Part shown: positions 18,711 to 27,162 of the stretch, one piece after another
How positions within the stretch are numbered: the stretch's first letter is position 1
How the letters are laid out: each line of letters opens with the position of its first letter
Assembly (NCBI GenBank): GCA_003020945.1
Contig: PXRU01000009.1
Coordinates: 1-47,631, forward strand
DNA length: 47,631 nucleotides
Source: Halobacteriales archaeon QS_6_71_20
GTDB lineage: Archaea; Halobacteriota; Halobacteria; Halobacteriales; Haloferacaceae
Direction: 5' to 3'
The notes under the pieces: generated by a model
Database searches by the model: none
The model's input: only the letters and a program-made list of their open reading frames with translations
What the model was told of the DNA's origin: nothing
Program-made: the position numbers and the translations under genes

Positions 18711-18965
18711 CTACGCCTCCTCGACGGGGATCGTGACCGCCTCGCGGTTCCGGCTCGCGCGGTCGTCGGACCGCCGCCGGTCCCCCCGTCGGTCGCTCGT
18801 CCGGTCGTACGTCGACGCGCGGCCGCCGTCGGTGACCGCCGACCGCCCGCACCCCGGGAGGAGCGCGCCGGCGATGTAGCCGACCGCGCCCCCGAAGCCG
18901 GCGCCGATCCCGGCGCCGAACGGCCCGGTTCGCGCGCCCACCGACGCGCCGACCGACGCACCCAT
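18711..18965 (-). CDS. Glycine-zipper hypothetical protein
   Basis: 84 residues from the ATG at 18965. The N-terminal half is one glycine/alanine-rich hydrophobic stretch (MGASVGASVGARTGPFGAGI and GAGFGGAVGYIAGALLPG) with GxxxG spacing like glycine-zipper membrane segments. It is followed by a single Cys and an Arg/Asp-rich tail. The frame stays open upstream to a TTG at 19073, which would add a 36-residue soluble leader running up to the tandem repeats. Family and function unknown; moderate confidence that it is expressed. Confidence 0.5.
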   Translation of the reverse strand: MGASVGASVGARTGPFGAGIGAGFGGAVGYIAGALLPGCGRSAVTDGGRASTYDRTSDRRGDRRRSDDRASRNREAVTIPVEEA

Positions 18966-19060
18966 CGAGGCGGTGCTCCGCTCTTTCGTGCCTGATTTCA
19001 GCACGGATCGATCGAGGCGATCGAACGTTGTAAGTGCTGTGTCGTCGTGTGCCACACGCC

Positions 19061-19214
19061 GCCGGACGGACAACGGAGCAGTGATGGGGTGACGGCGGAG
19101 TAGTGACGAGGTGATGACGAAGCGGCGACAGGGTAACGACGGAGCAATGACGGGGTAACGACGAAGCGACGACGGGATGACGGTGGAGCGGCGACGGAGC
19201 GTCGGCAGCGCAGC
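19061..19214. repeat. 22-bp imperfect tandem repeat, about seven units
   Basis: Units of exactly 22 bp begin at 19061, 19083, 19105, 19127, 19149, 19171 and 19193. The central five are best conserved, with a consensus close to GACGGGGTAACGACGGAGC plus three variable bases; the outer two are degenerate. The array lies in the intergenic space upstream of the DUF2237 gene and of the divergent glycine-zipper gene. 22 bp is about two helical turns, so repeated protein contacts would sit on one DNA face. No coding frame runs through it convincingly. Confidence 0.8.
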
Positions 19215-19278
19215 GACGGCGACGCGACGACGGGGACGACGGGCAGCCCTTTAGTCGCTCGCCCGACTGCGTTCGTCC

Positions 19279-19683
19279 GTGACCGACGACCGACCCGAGG
19301 AGGCCGGCGACGGCGACGCGGCCACGAACGTGCTAGGCGAGCCGCTGGAGCCGTGCAGTCGCGATCCCGAGACCGGGTTCCTCCGGGACGGCCACTGCCG
19401 CCATCTCCGCCGCGACCCGGGTCGCCACGAGGTGTGTGCGGTCGTCACCGACGAGTTCCTCCGCTACTCCGCCGACCGGGGCAACGACCTGACCACCCCG
19501 CGGCCGGAACTCGGGTTCCCGGGGCTGGAGGCGGGCGACCGCTGGTGTCTCTGCCTCCCGCGCTGGCGGGAGGCGCGGGCCGACGGCGTCGCGCCGCCGG
19601 TCGTGTTGGCGGCGACGAACGGGGCCGTCCTCGAGGAGGTGTCGCTGGCGACGCTGCGCGAGCACGCGGCGGACCCCGACTGA
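19279..19683 (+). CDS. DUF2237 family protein
   Basis: 134 residues from a GTG at 19279. Nearly every family motif is present: NVLGEPLEPCSRDPETGFLR, DGHC, a H-x-VCAVVTDEFL segment, YSADRGNDLTTPRPELGFPG, LEAGDRWCLCLPRWREA and APPVVLAATN. The conserved cysteines (PCSRD, HCR, VCA, WCLC) suggest a metal- or redox-linked role, but the family function is unknown. Cytoplasmic. Single gene after the tandem-repeat array. Confidence 0.9.
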   Translation: MTDDRPEEAGDGDAATNVLGEPLEPCSRDPETGFLRDGHCRHLRRDPGRHEVCAVVTDEFLRYSADRGNDLTTPRPELGFPGLEAGDRWCLCLPRWREARADGVAPPVVLAATNGAVLEEVSLATLREHAADPD

Positions 19684-19867
19684 CGTCCCGGCGATCCGAC
19701 CTGCGCCGCCCCGGCGTCCGTCCGACCGAATCGCCTCGGTCGAGGCGTAGATACCCGTTCGTTCGACTCCCGACCGCCCCGCCGCGAGTCCCCCGACTCG
19801 CTCCCGGACGGCGACCCGCACCTGGGTCGACACAACACTTTTGACCGACCATTGGGGGGTGTTACCT

Positions 19868-20998
19868 ATGGCCTCACAAGACGCCGACCCGGAAAGCGAG
19901 ATGCCGGCGGCGGCGTACGACGAGCGGATCATCGACCTCGACTTCCACATGAACCCGACCGAGGCCGAACTGGTTCGCTACGTCGAGGACCCCGTCGCCC
20001 GCGAGAAGTTCGAGACCGTCGAGTTCGGCATGGCGCCGCGGAAGGCCAAGTGGGACGCGGCGTGGGCGGTTCCCGGCGGCAACGAGGGGCTGTTCACGCA
20101 GGGGCGCGCCGAGGTCGCCGAGGACGTCGAGACGGTCGCGGAGTACTTCGCCATCGACGACCCGATCGTCAACATCGGCCTCAACAACACCCCGACACAG
20201 CACAACCCTGTCCAGAAGAACGCGATCGTGCGGGCCGCCAACGACTTCGCGCTCGACCGGGTGATCCCGGAGGACCTCCACTGTCTGTTGATGGTGCCGC
20301 AGTGGGACCCGGAGTACGCCGTCGAGGAGATCTGCCGCCTCGGCGACAAGGACGGGTTCGTGGGCGCGTACGGCTGGTTCGGCCCGTTCTCGCTGCTGGG
20401 CGATCCCGCGTTCGACCCGATGTTCGAGGCACTGGTCGCATACGACCTCCCGCTGGTGTTGCACGGGTCGCTGTCGTTCTGGCCGCAGGACACGCCGGTC
20501 GGCGACGGGATGTTGACGTGGACCGAGCAGTTGGGCTTCGACTGGCCGGTCCACGCCATGCTCACGGCCGTCAACGCCGTCATGTCCGGCGTGTTCGACA
20601 AGTTCCCCGACCTGCAGGTCGTGCTGGAGGAGGGGGGTCACTGGTGGATCCCGTTCGCCCGCTACCGGATGGACGAGTTCTACGAGATGCACCCGGAGGA
20701 CGTCAAGCTCCACCCCCGGGTGCACGAACTCGGCAACGAGCGGCTCCAGCGGACGCCCAGCGACTACCTCCGGGACAACTTCCACGTGACGACGCAGCCG
20801 ATGGCGCCGCCCGAGCGGTCCGCCGACTTCGAGCAGATGCTGACCCAGTCGATGGCCGAGGACATGTTCCTCTACTCCAGCGACTGGCCCCACCAGACGC
20901 TCGACCCGGCGACGTGGGCGTTCACCGACCGGGCGTTCGACGAGGACCTCCGGGCGGCGGTGCTCCACGAGAACGCGGCGGAGCTGTTCGGTATCTGA
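19868..20998 (+). CDS. Amidohydrolase (COG2159, metal-dependent hydrolase)
   Basis: 376 residues from the ATG at 19868, chosen over an in-frame upstream start because a GGGGGGTG ribosome-binding-like run sits 6-13 nt ahead and a CTTTTGA box about 30 nt ahead. The family begins with a metal-site motif, here IDLDFHMNPTEAEL, where the usual D-x-H-x-H has become D-x-D-F-H. Further marks are GFVGAYGWFGPFSLLGDPAF, LPLVLHGSLSFWP (metal His), LEEGGHWWIPFARYRMDEF and FLYSSDWPHQTLDP (metal Asp). Relatives include decarboxylases and hydrolases of aromatic-ring-cleavage products. The following Rieske gene, 15 bp downstream, forms an operon with it. Substrate unknown. Confidence 0.88.
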   Translation: MASQDADPESEMPAAAYDERIIDLDFHMNPTEAELVRYVEDPVAREKFETVEFGMAPRKAKWDAAWAVPGGNEGLFTQGRAEVAEDVETVAEYFAIDDPIVNIGLNNTPTQHNPVQKNAIVRAANDFALDRVIPEDLHCLLMVPQWDPEYAVEEICRLGDKDGFVGAYGWFGPFSLLGDPAFDPMFEALVAYDLPLVLHGSLSFWPQDTPVGDGMLTWTEQLGFDWPVHAMLTAVNAVMSGVFDKFPDLQVVLEEGGHWWIPFARYRMDEFYEMHPEDVKLHPRVHELGNERLQRTPSDYLRDNFHVTTQPMAPPERSADFEQMLTQSMAEDMFLYSSDWPHQTLDPATWAFTDRAFDEDLRAAVLHENAAELFGI

Positions 20999-21013
20999 TC
21001 CGGTGATCCAATC

Positions 21014-21385
21014 ATGAGCACACACACGGACGACGACGGGTACACTCACGTCGCCGCGGCCGACGAACTCGAACCCGGCACGGGGATGGGCGTCGTCGTC
21101 GACGGGGTCGAGGTCGCGCTGTTCAATGTCGACGGCGAGTTCCACGCGACGAGCAACCGCTGTCCCCACCAGCGGGCGCCGCTGTGTAAGGTCGGCGAGC
21201 GGAAGATCAACGGCGAGAAGTGCTGGAACGAGACGCGCGGCGGGTTCACCGACGCGCCGGCCGTCGCCTGCCCGTGGCACCTCTGGGAGATCGACCTGGA
21301 GACGGGCGAACACGCGGCCTCCGGGAAGCAAATCGGCGTGTTCGACGTGAAAGTCGAGAACGGGGACGTGCTGGTGTCGATCTGA
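21014..21385 (+). CDS. Rieske [2Fe-2S] protein with enlarged cluster loop
   Basis: 123 residues, a stand-alone Rieske ferredoxin-type domain. Cluster ligands: the Cys-Pro-His motif of SNRCPHQRAPLC and the Cys-Pro-Trp-His of VACPWHLWEIDLETGE. The segment between the two ligand pairs is 33 residues, against roughly 15-17 in common Rieske ferredoxins, and contains two extra cysteines (APLCKVG and GEKCWNE). It ends QIGVFDVKVENGDVLVSI as usual. No signal peptide, so a cytoplasmic electron carrier. Co-transcribed with the amidohydrolase, for which it may act as redox or assembly partner; no oxygenase alpha subunit is nearby. Confidence 0.9.
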   Translation: MSTHTDDDGYTHVAAADELEPGTGMGVVVDGVEVALFNVDGEFHATSNRCPHQRAPLCKVGERKINGEKCWNETRGGFTDAPAVACPWHLWEIDLETGEHAASGKQIGVFDVKVENGDVLVSI

Positions 21386-21699
21386 GCGTCGGACCGCCGG
21401 ACGCCGGGTCGGAAGTCCGGGACCCGCGGTCGAACGGCGGCGGAACCGACGCGGGCACCGGCGTGGCTCCCGGGACCACCGTGACCGCAGTAATTCGACC
21501 CGTTCGCTCGACGTGGACGGCGTTCTCGGGGGTCAGAGCCGTCGGTTACTCCGGACGAGGTGGGGGTGGCGTCGTGGCCGCGACGTCGGCTCGTTCGGGA
21601 CGCGAACGCGCCCCGCCCGATGAGCGTCGTCGCCGGGTCGACGCCGACCCGTCGACCAATGTCGGTGTCCTTTTCGAGCCGACACGCGTGGGTGTGTCC
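21386..21699. other. Intergenic region, no gene seen
   Basis: About 310 bp of high-GC sequence. Frames here are arginine-rich continuations of neighbouring ORFs without haloarchaeal protein character. A TTTTCGAG string near 21671-21678 lies about 29 nt before the next gene's GTG and may be its TATA element. Confidence 0.4.
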
Positions 21700-22080
21700 G
21701 TGAGCGATGCCGACCCCGAAGCGACGCTGCGTACGGCGTTCGAGACGCATCTCGACCGGACGGACGGCGACGAGCGACCCGAGACGGGTCACGTCGTCGA
21801 GGTGGTGTTCGGGGTCGACGGGACGGCGAACCCGAACGTCCAGTACCGGTGGGGGATGCTGAACATGGCCGGCCTCTCGTCGCTGCGGAAGGCGGCGGCC
21901 ATGGACCTCGTCGAGTCCCGCGATCTCGTGCTCCGCGGCGCGGGGGACAACTACGTCACCGTCGACGAGGTCGCCGCCGATTCGCCGACGGACCTCGTCG
22001 CGCTCGTCGAGCGCGTCCTCGACTCCGTGTACGACCTGTCGCTCGCGGAGGTCGAGGAGATCCGCGAACGGGAGCTGTAG
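21700..22080 (+). CDS. Conserved haloarchaeal hypothetical protein
   Basis: 126 residues from a GTG at 21700 (reading VSDADPEATLRTAF). The open frame extends far upstream, but composition changes abruptly before this GTG and a TATA-like string precedes it at the right distance. Motifs visible: HVVEVVFGVDGTANPNVQYR, WGMLNMAGLSSLRKAAAMDL and a helical end (LSLAEVEEIREREL). Soluble and acidic. No family recognised. It lies between the amidohydrolase-Rieske pair and the enolase gene, all in one direction. Confidence 0.65.
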   Translation: MSDADPEATLRTAFETHLDRTDGDERPETGHVVEVVFGVDGTANPNVQYRWGMLNMAGLSSLRKAAAMDLVESRDLVLRGAGDNYVTVDEVAADSPTDLVALVERVLDSVYDLSLAEVEEIREREL

Positions 22081-22149
22081 CGGGGGCGGCGACGCCGCGG
22101 AGAACAACACCTATCCGCATCGGTTCGGAACGGGCCGCCACACTCGCTC

Positions 22150-23304
22150 ATGACTCGCATCGTGGACTACGAGCTGTTCGAGGTCCCACCGCGCTGGCTG
22201 TTCCTCCGGATCGAGACCGCCGACGGGACGGTCGGGTGGGGCGAGCCGGTAGTGGAGGGCCGGGCCCGGACGGTCCGGACGGCGGTCGAGGAACTGCTGG
22301 ACTCGTACCTCCTCGGGGCGGACCCGAGCAGGATCGAGGACCACTGGCAGACGATGTACCGGGGCGGCTTCTACCGCGGGGGACCGGTCCTCATGAGCGC
22401 CATCTCGGGCGTCGACCAGGCGCTGTGGGACCTCAAGGGGAAGCGGCTCGGCGCGCCGGTGTACGAACTGCTCGGCGGCGCCGCCCGCGACCGGGTTCGC
22501 GTCTACCAGTGGATCGGCGGCGACCGACCCACCGAGGTGGCACGCGAGGCCGAACGGAAGGTCGAGGCGGGCTTCACGGCGCTGAAGATGAACGCGACCG
22601 AGGAGCTTGCGCGCGTCGACAGCCCGGCGGCGGTCGAGGCCGCGGTCACCCGGCTGCGGGAGGTCCGCGAGGCCGTCGGCGACGAGGTCGACGTCGGCGT
22701 CGACTTCCACGGCCGCGTCTCGAAGCCGATGGCTAAGCGACTGGCGGCGGCGCTGGAGCCGCACGAGCCGATGTTCATCGAGGAGCCGGTGTTGCCGGAG
22801 CACAACGACGCGCTGCCCGAGATCGCGGCGCAGACGTCCACGCCGATCGCGACCGGCGAGCGGATGTACTCGCGGTGGGACTACAGAACGCTGTTCGAGA
22901 CGGGCGGCGTCGACGTCGTCCAGCCCGACCTGAGCCACGCGGGCGGGATCACCGAGGTCAGGAAGATCGCGAGCATGGCCGAGGCCCACGACGTCGCGCT
23001 CGCGCCGCACTGTCCGCTCGGCCCGATCGCGCTCGCCTCGTGCGTCCAGGTCGACGCCTGCACCCCGAACGCGCTCGTCCAGGAGCAGAGCCTCGACATC
23101 CACTACAACGAGACGTCCGACGTCCTGGACTACCTGGCGGACCCCTCGGTGTTCGACTACGAGGACGGCTACGTGGGGATCCCGGACGACCCCGGGCTCG
23201 GCATCGACGTCGACGAGTCGCACGTGCGCGAGCAGTCGGAGCTGGACGTCGACTGGCACAACCCGGTCTGGCGCCACGACGACGGCAGCGTCGCCGAGTG
23301 GTGA
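22150..23304 (+). CDS. Enolase-superfamily sugar-acid dehydratase (galactonate dehydratase-like)
   Basis: 384 residues. N-terminal capping domain: TRIVDYELFEVPPRWLFLRI and WGEPVVEGRARTV. The barrel carries FTALKMNATEE (Lys base region), then DVGVDFHGRVSKPMAK with the first metal Asp and a His. Next come MFIEEPVLPEHND (second metal ligand, Glu), TPIATGERMYSRWDY (third ligand, Glu) and ALAPHCPLGPIALA with the catalytic His. This layout is that of D-galactonate dehydratase, which makes 2-keto-3-deoxygalactonate for the semiphosphorylative/De Ley-Doudoroff route. Substrate specificity cannot be fixed from sequence. No kinase or aldolase partner is adjacent. Confidence 0.88.
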   Translation: MTRIVDYELFEVPPRWLFLRIETADGTVGWGEPVVEGRARTVRTAVEELLDSYLLGADPSRIEDHWQTMYRGGFYRGGPVLMSAISGVDQALWDLKGKRLGAPVYELLGGAARDRVRVYQWIGGDRPTEVAREAERKVEAGFTALKMNATEELARVDSPAAVEAAVTRLREVREAVGDEVDVGVDFHGRVSKPMAKRLAAALEPHEPMFIEEPVLPEHNDALPEIAAQTSTPIATGERMYSRWDYRTLFETGGVDVVQPDLSHAGGITEVRKIASMAEAHDVALAPHCPLGPIALASCVQVDACTPNALVQEQSLDIHYNETSDVLDYLADPSVFDYEDGYVGIPDDPGLGIDVDESHVREQSELDVDWHNPVWRHDDGSVAEW

Positions 23305-23615
23305 CCGACGCCCTCACGGCGGAACGTACTCTCCGTCCTCCAAGGAGGGCACGCCCCCGGCGACGGCGGCGCGTCCTCGGTGACCGCGGCCCGCGCGGCG
23401 TCGTCGAAGCGGTCCGTGTGGCGGCGCTCGGGGCGGAAGCGGCCGCCCCGCGGGACCGACCCGGTGGCAATGTCGTCGCCGCGCGACCTCCGACGCGGCC
23501 GGACCCGACCGCCCGCGGGCCGACCGGACTGTATCCCGTACGTAGTCGGGCCACACTCCGTAGATCGATACTCGGATCAGAATACCTTTTTGCGCCCGGA
23601 CGATACGCACTGGCG
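23305..23615. other. Intergenic region, promoter at its right end
   Basis: About 310 bp. A small CCTCC-AA-GGAGG hairpin near 23336-23348 follows the dehydratase stop and may end its transcript. No convincing coding frame. At 23586-23592 CTTTTTG lies 24-30 nt before the ATG of the next small gene and is its likely TATA element. Confidence 0.4.
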
Positions 23616-23744
23616 ATGGAAGAGTCGTTCGTCCGCTACTGGTGGCGGGAGTTCCGGTGGGAGCACTCGCTCGTCGACATGGTGGCGCTCGCCCTCCTCT
23701 ACACGGCGATCATCGGGGTCGCCGCCTCGATCGTTCCGATCTGA
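23616..23744 (+). CDS. Single-helix membrane miniprotein
   Basis: 42 residues, MEESFVRYWWREFRWEHSLV followed by the helix DMVALALLYTAIIGVAASIV. The aromatic, charged N-terminus (YWWREFRWEH) would lie on the membrane surface. A leaderless-type TATA box precedes it, which supports a real gene. No family recognised. Confidence 0.55.
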   Translation: MEESFVRYWWREFRWEHSLVDMVALALLYTAIIGVAASIVPI

Positions 23745-23899
23745 CACCGTCCCCGCGACGGGCAACCCGGACCCGGTTCTCCGGTCGTGACACCCGGGAG
23801 GGAACCGGGCGGATCACGGTCGGAGGTGCCGTCGTGACTCGCCCCCGGACCGGGTGCCGCGCCGGCGCGTCGATCCGCGGCCGCCGGCACCGCCGTCGT

Positions 23900-24163
23900 T
23901 CAGTCCCCGGAAGCGGTCGCCTCGGCGCCGGGGCCGGAAGCGGGCTGGTCGGTGAGGCTGACCGTCCCGTCGCTGTCGACCGCCACCCGCCGCTGGCAGT
24001 ACGTGAACGTCACCCTCGTCTCGGCCGGTCCCGCGAGAACCATCTCCAGCGCGTCCGGGTCGACGGCGGCCTGGAGCGGGGGGAGGTCCAGAACGTCGAC
24101 GTCGGACTGACTGGCGACCCGTTCAAGGACTCGTTCCGTCACCGATCCCGTGGTCCGTGACAT
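23900..24163 (-). CDS. HalOD1 output-domain protein
   Basis: 87 residues from the ATG at 24163. The HalOD1 domain, common in haloarchaea as a stand-alone protein or at the end of sensor proteins, is visible. It runs as ERVLERVASQSDVDVLDLPP, LQAAVDPDALEMVL, a short variable part, then VTFTYCQRRVAVDSDGTVSL. It is thought to be a signalling output module of unknown target. The short Ala/Gly-rich tail is variable. Single gene with a good leaderless promoter. Confidence 0.85.
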   Translation of the reverse strand: MSRTTGSVTERVLERVASQSDVDVLDLPPLQAAVDPDALEMVLAGPAETRVTFTYCQRRVAVDSDGTVSLTDQPASGPGAEATASGD

Positions 24164-24184
24164 ACTATTGCATGTGTTTTGGCT

Positions 24185-24194
24185 ATCATAAATC
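24185..24194 (-). promoter_or_regulatory. TATA box of the HalOD1 gene
   Basis: The minus strand reads GATTTATGAT, covering positions -22 to -31 relative to the ATG at 24163, inside a 60-bp AT-rich patch. Ideal spacing for a leaderless haloarchaeal transcript. Confidence 0.6.
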
Positions 24195-24336
24195 TTCGTC
24201 AGACATATTGTGTGACATTGACTATCGATGGGGTGTCCCGGGGGCGCTCGGCCCTGTTCGGCCCGGCCGCGTGTCGGGCGTCGTGCGGGTCGGCGATGCG
24301 TTCGCGGCCGGGCACTGCGGGTCGATCCCGCGGTCT

Positions 24337-24920
24337 CCGGCCGATCGCCTCGACCCGGGAGACCTCGGGGTCGACCTCGTGGGCGGTCTGGGGCGTCGTC
24401 GGCATCGCCACCACGTCGACGTGGGCCAGCACCTCGTCGCAGGCGTCGGCGAGTCTCCGGGCGAGGCCCTTCCCCTTCGCGTGGTAGCGACCTCGGTACT
24501 CGTTGGCGAGGTACTGCCCGGCGATCAGCGTGAGCTTCATCGTCGTCGGATAATCGTCGGCCTGTGCCCGTCGGGCGCGGCCGAAGGCGTCCGCGAACTG
24601 CGTGTCGTGGAAGCCCGAGCCGTAGTGGCCGACGCACTCCGCCTCGACGGTCGCCGCGATCTCCTACAGCCCGATCGCGTTCCGGATCGGGAGCCCGTCG
24701 AGATGCATCGGCACGGAGACCCCGGTCACCCCCGCCCCCGCGGCCGCGAAGGCGTCGAGCGCGTCCCGGACGGTGCCGTCGACGCCCGTGTACGGGACGG
24801 GGCTGTGCGCGGGCTCGTGGCTGACGATACCGCTCCAGGCGGCCGGGGTCCGGGAGCCGCCTTGGTCGCCGCCGACGGCGACGGACGTCCGGTGGCGACT
24901 CGAACACGTCAGTCGCCCGA
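24337..24920 (-). pseudogene. Amidase-signature enzyme, decayed
   Basis: The amidase nucleophile region is recognisable as VGGDQGGSRTPAAWSGIVSH followed by EPAHSPVPYTGV. The sequence then jumps straight to DGTVRDALDAFAAAGAGVTG, so the conserved middle after the nucleophile loop is deleted. A stop codon (TAG, 24664-24666) interrupts the frame; the same frame resumes with GFHDTQFADAFGRARRAQAD and KLTLIAGQYLANEYRGRYHA. It continues DVVAMPTTPQTAHEV up to VEAIGR near 24337, beyond which similarity ends. The N-terminal catalytic Lys region is also missing. Once an ~500-residue amidase, now under 200 residues and non-functional. Confidence 0.75.
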
Positions 24921-25048
24921 ACGCAGCGCGTTCGCGAATAACTATGTGTGCCGCCGCTGCCGGGACCGAGGCCTCGGGCGCGTTTTCGGTTCGTTCCGAC
25001 ACACCCCTCGCACGGGGAGGGCCGCCGGCGTCGCGCTCCCCGTTCCGG

Positions 25049-26194
25049 TCACTCCGAGAGCGCGTCCTCCGCGGCGTCGCGGAGCCGGCTCACGTCCCCG
25101 TCGCGGTAGCTCGCGTGCGTCGTCTCGACGGACTGGTGTCGCAGCACCTCTTGGGCCAACTCCGCGCTCGTCTCGTACAGCTCGTCGCCGAGGCCGCGGC
25201 GCGCTCCGTGCGGGAGCAGCGGCTCGCCGTCCTCCGTGATCCCGCTCTCGGCGGACAGCCGCTTCAGGAGGGTTCGAGCGCCCGTCGTCGACAGCGCCGG
25301 CGGGACGAGGCCGTGCTCGCGGAGCAGGTCGTCGACCGTCCCCTTCGTCGGCTCGGCGTCGACGGCGTCGGCGTCGCGAACCGTCCCGTACAGGCTGGGG
25401 AGGTGGGCGGTCGGGAAGACGGGCCAGTCGTCGCTCGGGGGGTCCTGTCGGCGGCGGTGGGCGCGGAGGCGCTCGATGCCGGGGGACAAAAGCGGCGACT
25501 GCTGCCACTCCTGACTCTTCCCGTACACGCGGAGCACCCCGTCGTCGAGGTCCACGTCGCGCCACCGGAGGCCGCTGCGGCGCTCGTTCCGCGGGTCGCG
25601 GAACAGTTCGGCGCCGCGAGCCCCCGAGTACGCGAGGACGGCCACGAGCGCGCGGTCGCGGGTGGCCCGGTCCGCGTCGAGCCAGCCGCGGTCGATCGCG
25701 TCCGCGGTCCGCCAGTCCATCCACCGGACGATCCGCTCCCGCGTCGCCGCGCTCCAGAACTGCCGGCGGTCGTCGCCGCGGACGCCGACCGAGCGGTCGG
25801 GGAGCGCGTCGGTCGCCACCGCCGACTTCGCCGGGTTCGACTCGAGGGCGTCCCGCTCGACGAGGAACGTACAGAACGACCGCACGAGCGCGTAGTACTG
25901 GTGTGCGGTGCGACCGGTGATCCCGCGCTCGGGGTCCTCCTCCCGGGCCCACGCCCGTCGGGAGAGGTGTTCGGCGTACCGCTCCAGCCGTCGCACGGTG
26001 AGGTCCTCCACTTCCTCGGCGCCACGGTCCACCGCCGTCTCGAGGAACGCCCCGACCACGCGGTCGACCTCCTCCCGGTGACGCCCGGAGTCGCCCTTCG
26101 AGACGTGGGCGACGAACGCCGCGTGGGCGGCGCCGAGATCCGTCGACGGCCGGAGGCGGTCGGGGAACTCTCGCCGTTCGGGTGGCGTCGGCAT
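25049..26194 (-). CDS. Tyrosine recombinase / integrase (XerC-like)
   Basis: 381 residues. The N-terminal SAM-like core-binding domain covers about residues 20-120 (EEVDRVVGAFLETAVDRGAE and HQYYALVRSFCTFLVERDAL). The catalytic domain has Arg I in LAYSGARGAELFRDP (about residue 191), a Lys in RVYGKSQEW, HGARRGLGDELY for the His-x-x-Arg box (about 328), and RHQSVETTHASYRDG with the second His and nucleophile Tyr (about 361). All catalytic residues are therefore present. No tRNA or obvious direct-repeat attachment site was found nearby. It may be a chromosome-maintenance recombinase or the last active gene of a decayed element. Confidence 0.9.
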   Translation of the reverse strand: MPTPPERREFPDRLRPSTDLGAAHAAFVAHVSKGDSGRHREEVDRVVGAFLETAVDRGAEEVEDLTVRRLERYAEHLSRRAWAREEDPERGITGRTAHQYYALVRSFCTFLVERDALESNPAKSAVATDALPDRSVGVRGDDRRQFWSAATRERIVRWMDWRTADAIDRGWLDADRATRDRALVAVLAYSGARGAELFRDPRNERRSGLRWRDVDLDDGVLRVYGKSQEWQQSPLLSPGIERLRAHRRRQDPPSDDWPVFPTAHLPSLYGTVRDADAVDAEPTKGTVDDLLREHGLVPPALSTTGARTLLKRLSAESGITEDGEPLLPHGARRGLGDELYETSAELAQEVLRHQSVETTHASYRDGDVSRLRDAAEDALSE

Positions 26195-26391
26195 CCGCCG
26201 TCACCGACGGCGGCGACCCTCCTAAACCCACCCGATCTTATGAACGTGACTCCGCCGTGAGCGCGCCGGCGACGAGGTCGCCGAGGGTGTGAACCCGAAC
26301 CCGGATCGGATCGCCGGTCCCACACCGAGTCCGACGGACGCGGTCCGGCTCCGCTCGCGGTGTGCCGCCCTCCGATGCCCACGCGGCGCCG

Positions 26392-27162
26392 CTACGCCCG
26401 GATGAGCTCCATGATCCGCTCGTAGTACTCGCCGAAGGAGGCGTCCGACCGGGAGCGCGGACGGTCCGTCCCGATCTCGACGACCTCCCGGACCCGCCCG
26501 GGGTCCGTCGCCATGACGATCACCCGGTCGGCGAGCGTGACGGCCTCCTCGACGTCGTGGGTGACGAACAGGATCGTCTTCCCCGTCTCCGACCAGATAT
26601 CGAGCAGCTCGCTCTGGAGCATCCGCTTCGTCTGTGCGTCGACGGCCCCGAACGGCTCGTCCATCAGCAGGAGGTCCGGGTCGACGGCGAGCGCGCGCGC
26701 CAGCGCCACCCGCTGTTTCATGCCGCCCGAGAGGTCGCGCGGGTAGCTCTCGGCGAAGCCGTCCAGCCCGACCAGTTCCAGCAGGTCGCGCACCCGTCGC
26801 TCCCGGCGGTCGCGGTCGACGCCCTGCTGTTCCAGCCCGAAGCCGACGTTGCCCGAGACGGTGCGCCACGGGAACAGGTGGTACTCCTGGAAGACGAGCC
26901 CCAGGTCGGGTCCGGGTCCCTCGACGGGGTCGCCGGCGAGATACACCGTCCCGGTCGTCGACTCCTCCAGCCCGGCGATGATGCGAAACAGCGTGGTCTT
27001 CCCGCTGCCGGAGGGGCCGACGAGGCAGACGAACTCCCCGGCGTCGACGTCGAAGTCGACTCCCTCAAGCGCCCGGACGACGCCCTGCGGGCTGTCGTAT
27101 CGCCGCCCGACGTCCTCCACCCGGACGCGCGGCCGGACGCCGTCGCGGTCGGAGTCGGTCAT
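26392..27162 (-). CDS. ABC transporter ATP-binding protein (nitrate/sulfonate/taurine type)
   Basis: 256 residues. Walker A: LVGPSGSGKTTLFRIIAG; Q-loop LGLVFQEYHLFPWRTV; signature RDLSGGMKQRVALARALA; Walker B LLLMDEPFGAVDAQT; H-loop ILFVTHDVEEAVTLADR. The 'PFGAVDAQT' wording and the short length are typical of SsuB/TauB/NrtD-type importers. The ATG at 27162 overlaps the permease stop by 4 bp (ATGA). It powers uptake with the next two genes; whether the ligand is a sulfonate, nitrate or another small anion is not decided by sequence. Confidence 0.92.
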   Translation of the reverse strand: MTDSDRDGVRPRVRVEDVGRRYDSPQGVVRALEGVDFDVDAGEFVCLVGPSGSGKTTLFRIIAGLEESTTGTVYLAGDPVEGPGPDLGLVFQEYHLFPWRTVSGNVGFGLEQQGVDRDRRERRVRDLLELVGLDGFAESYPRDLSGGMKQRVALARALAVDPDLLLMDEPFGAVDAQTKRMLQSELLDIWSETGKTILFVTHDVEEAVTLADRVIVMATDPGRVREVVEIGTDRPRSRSDASFGEYYERIMELIRA

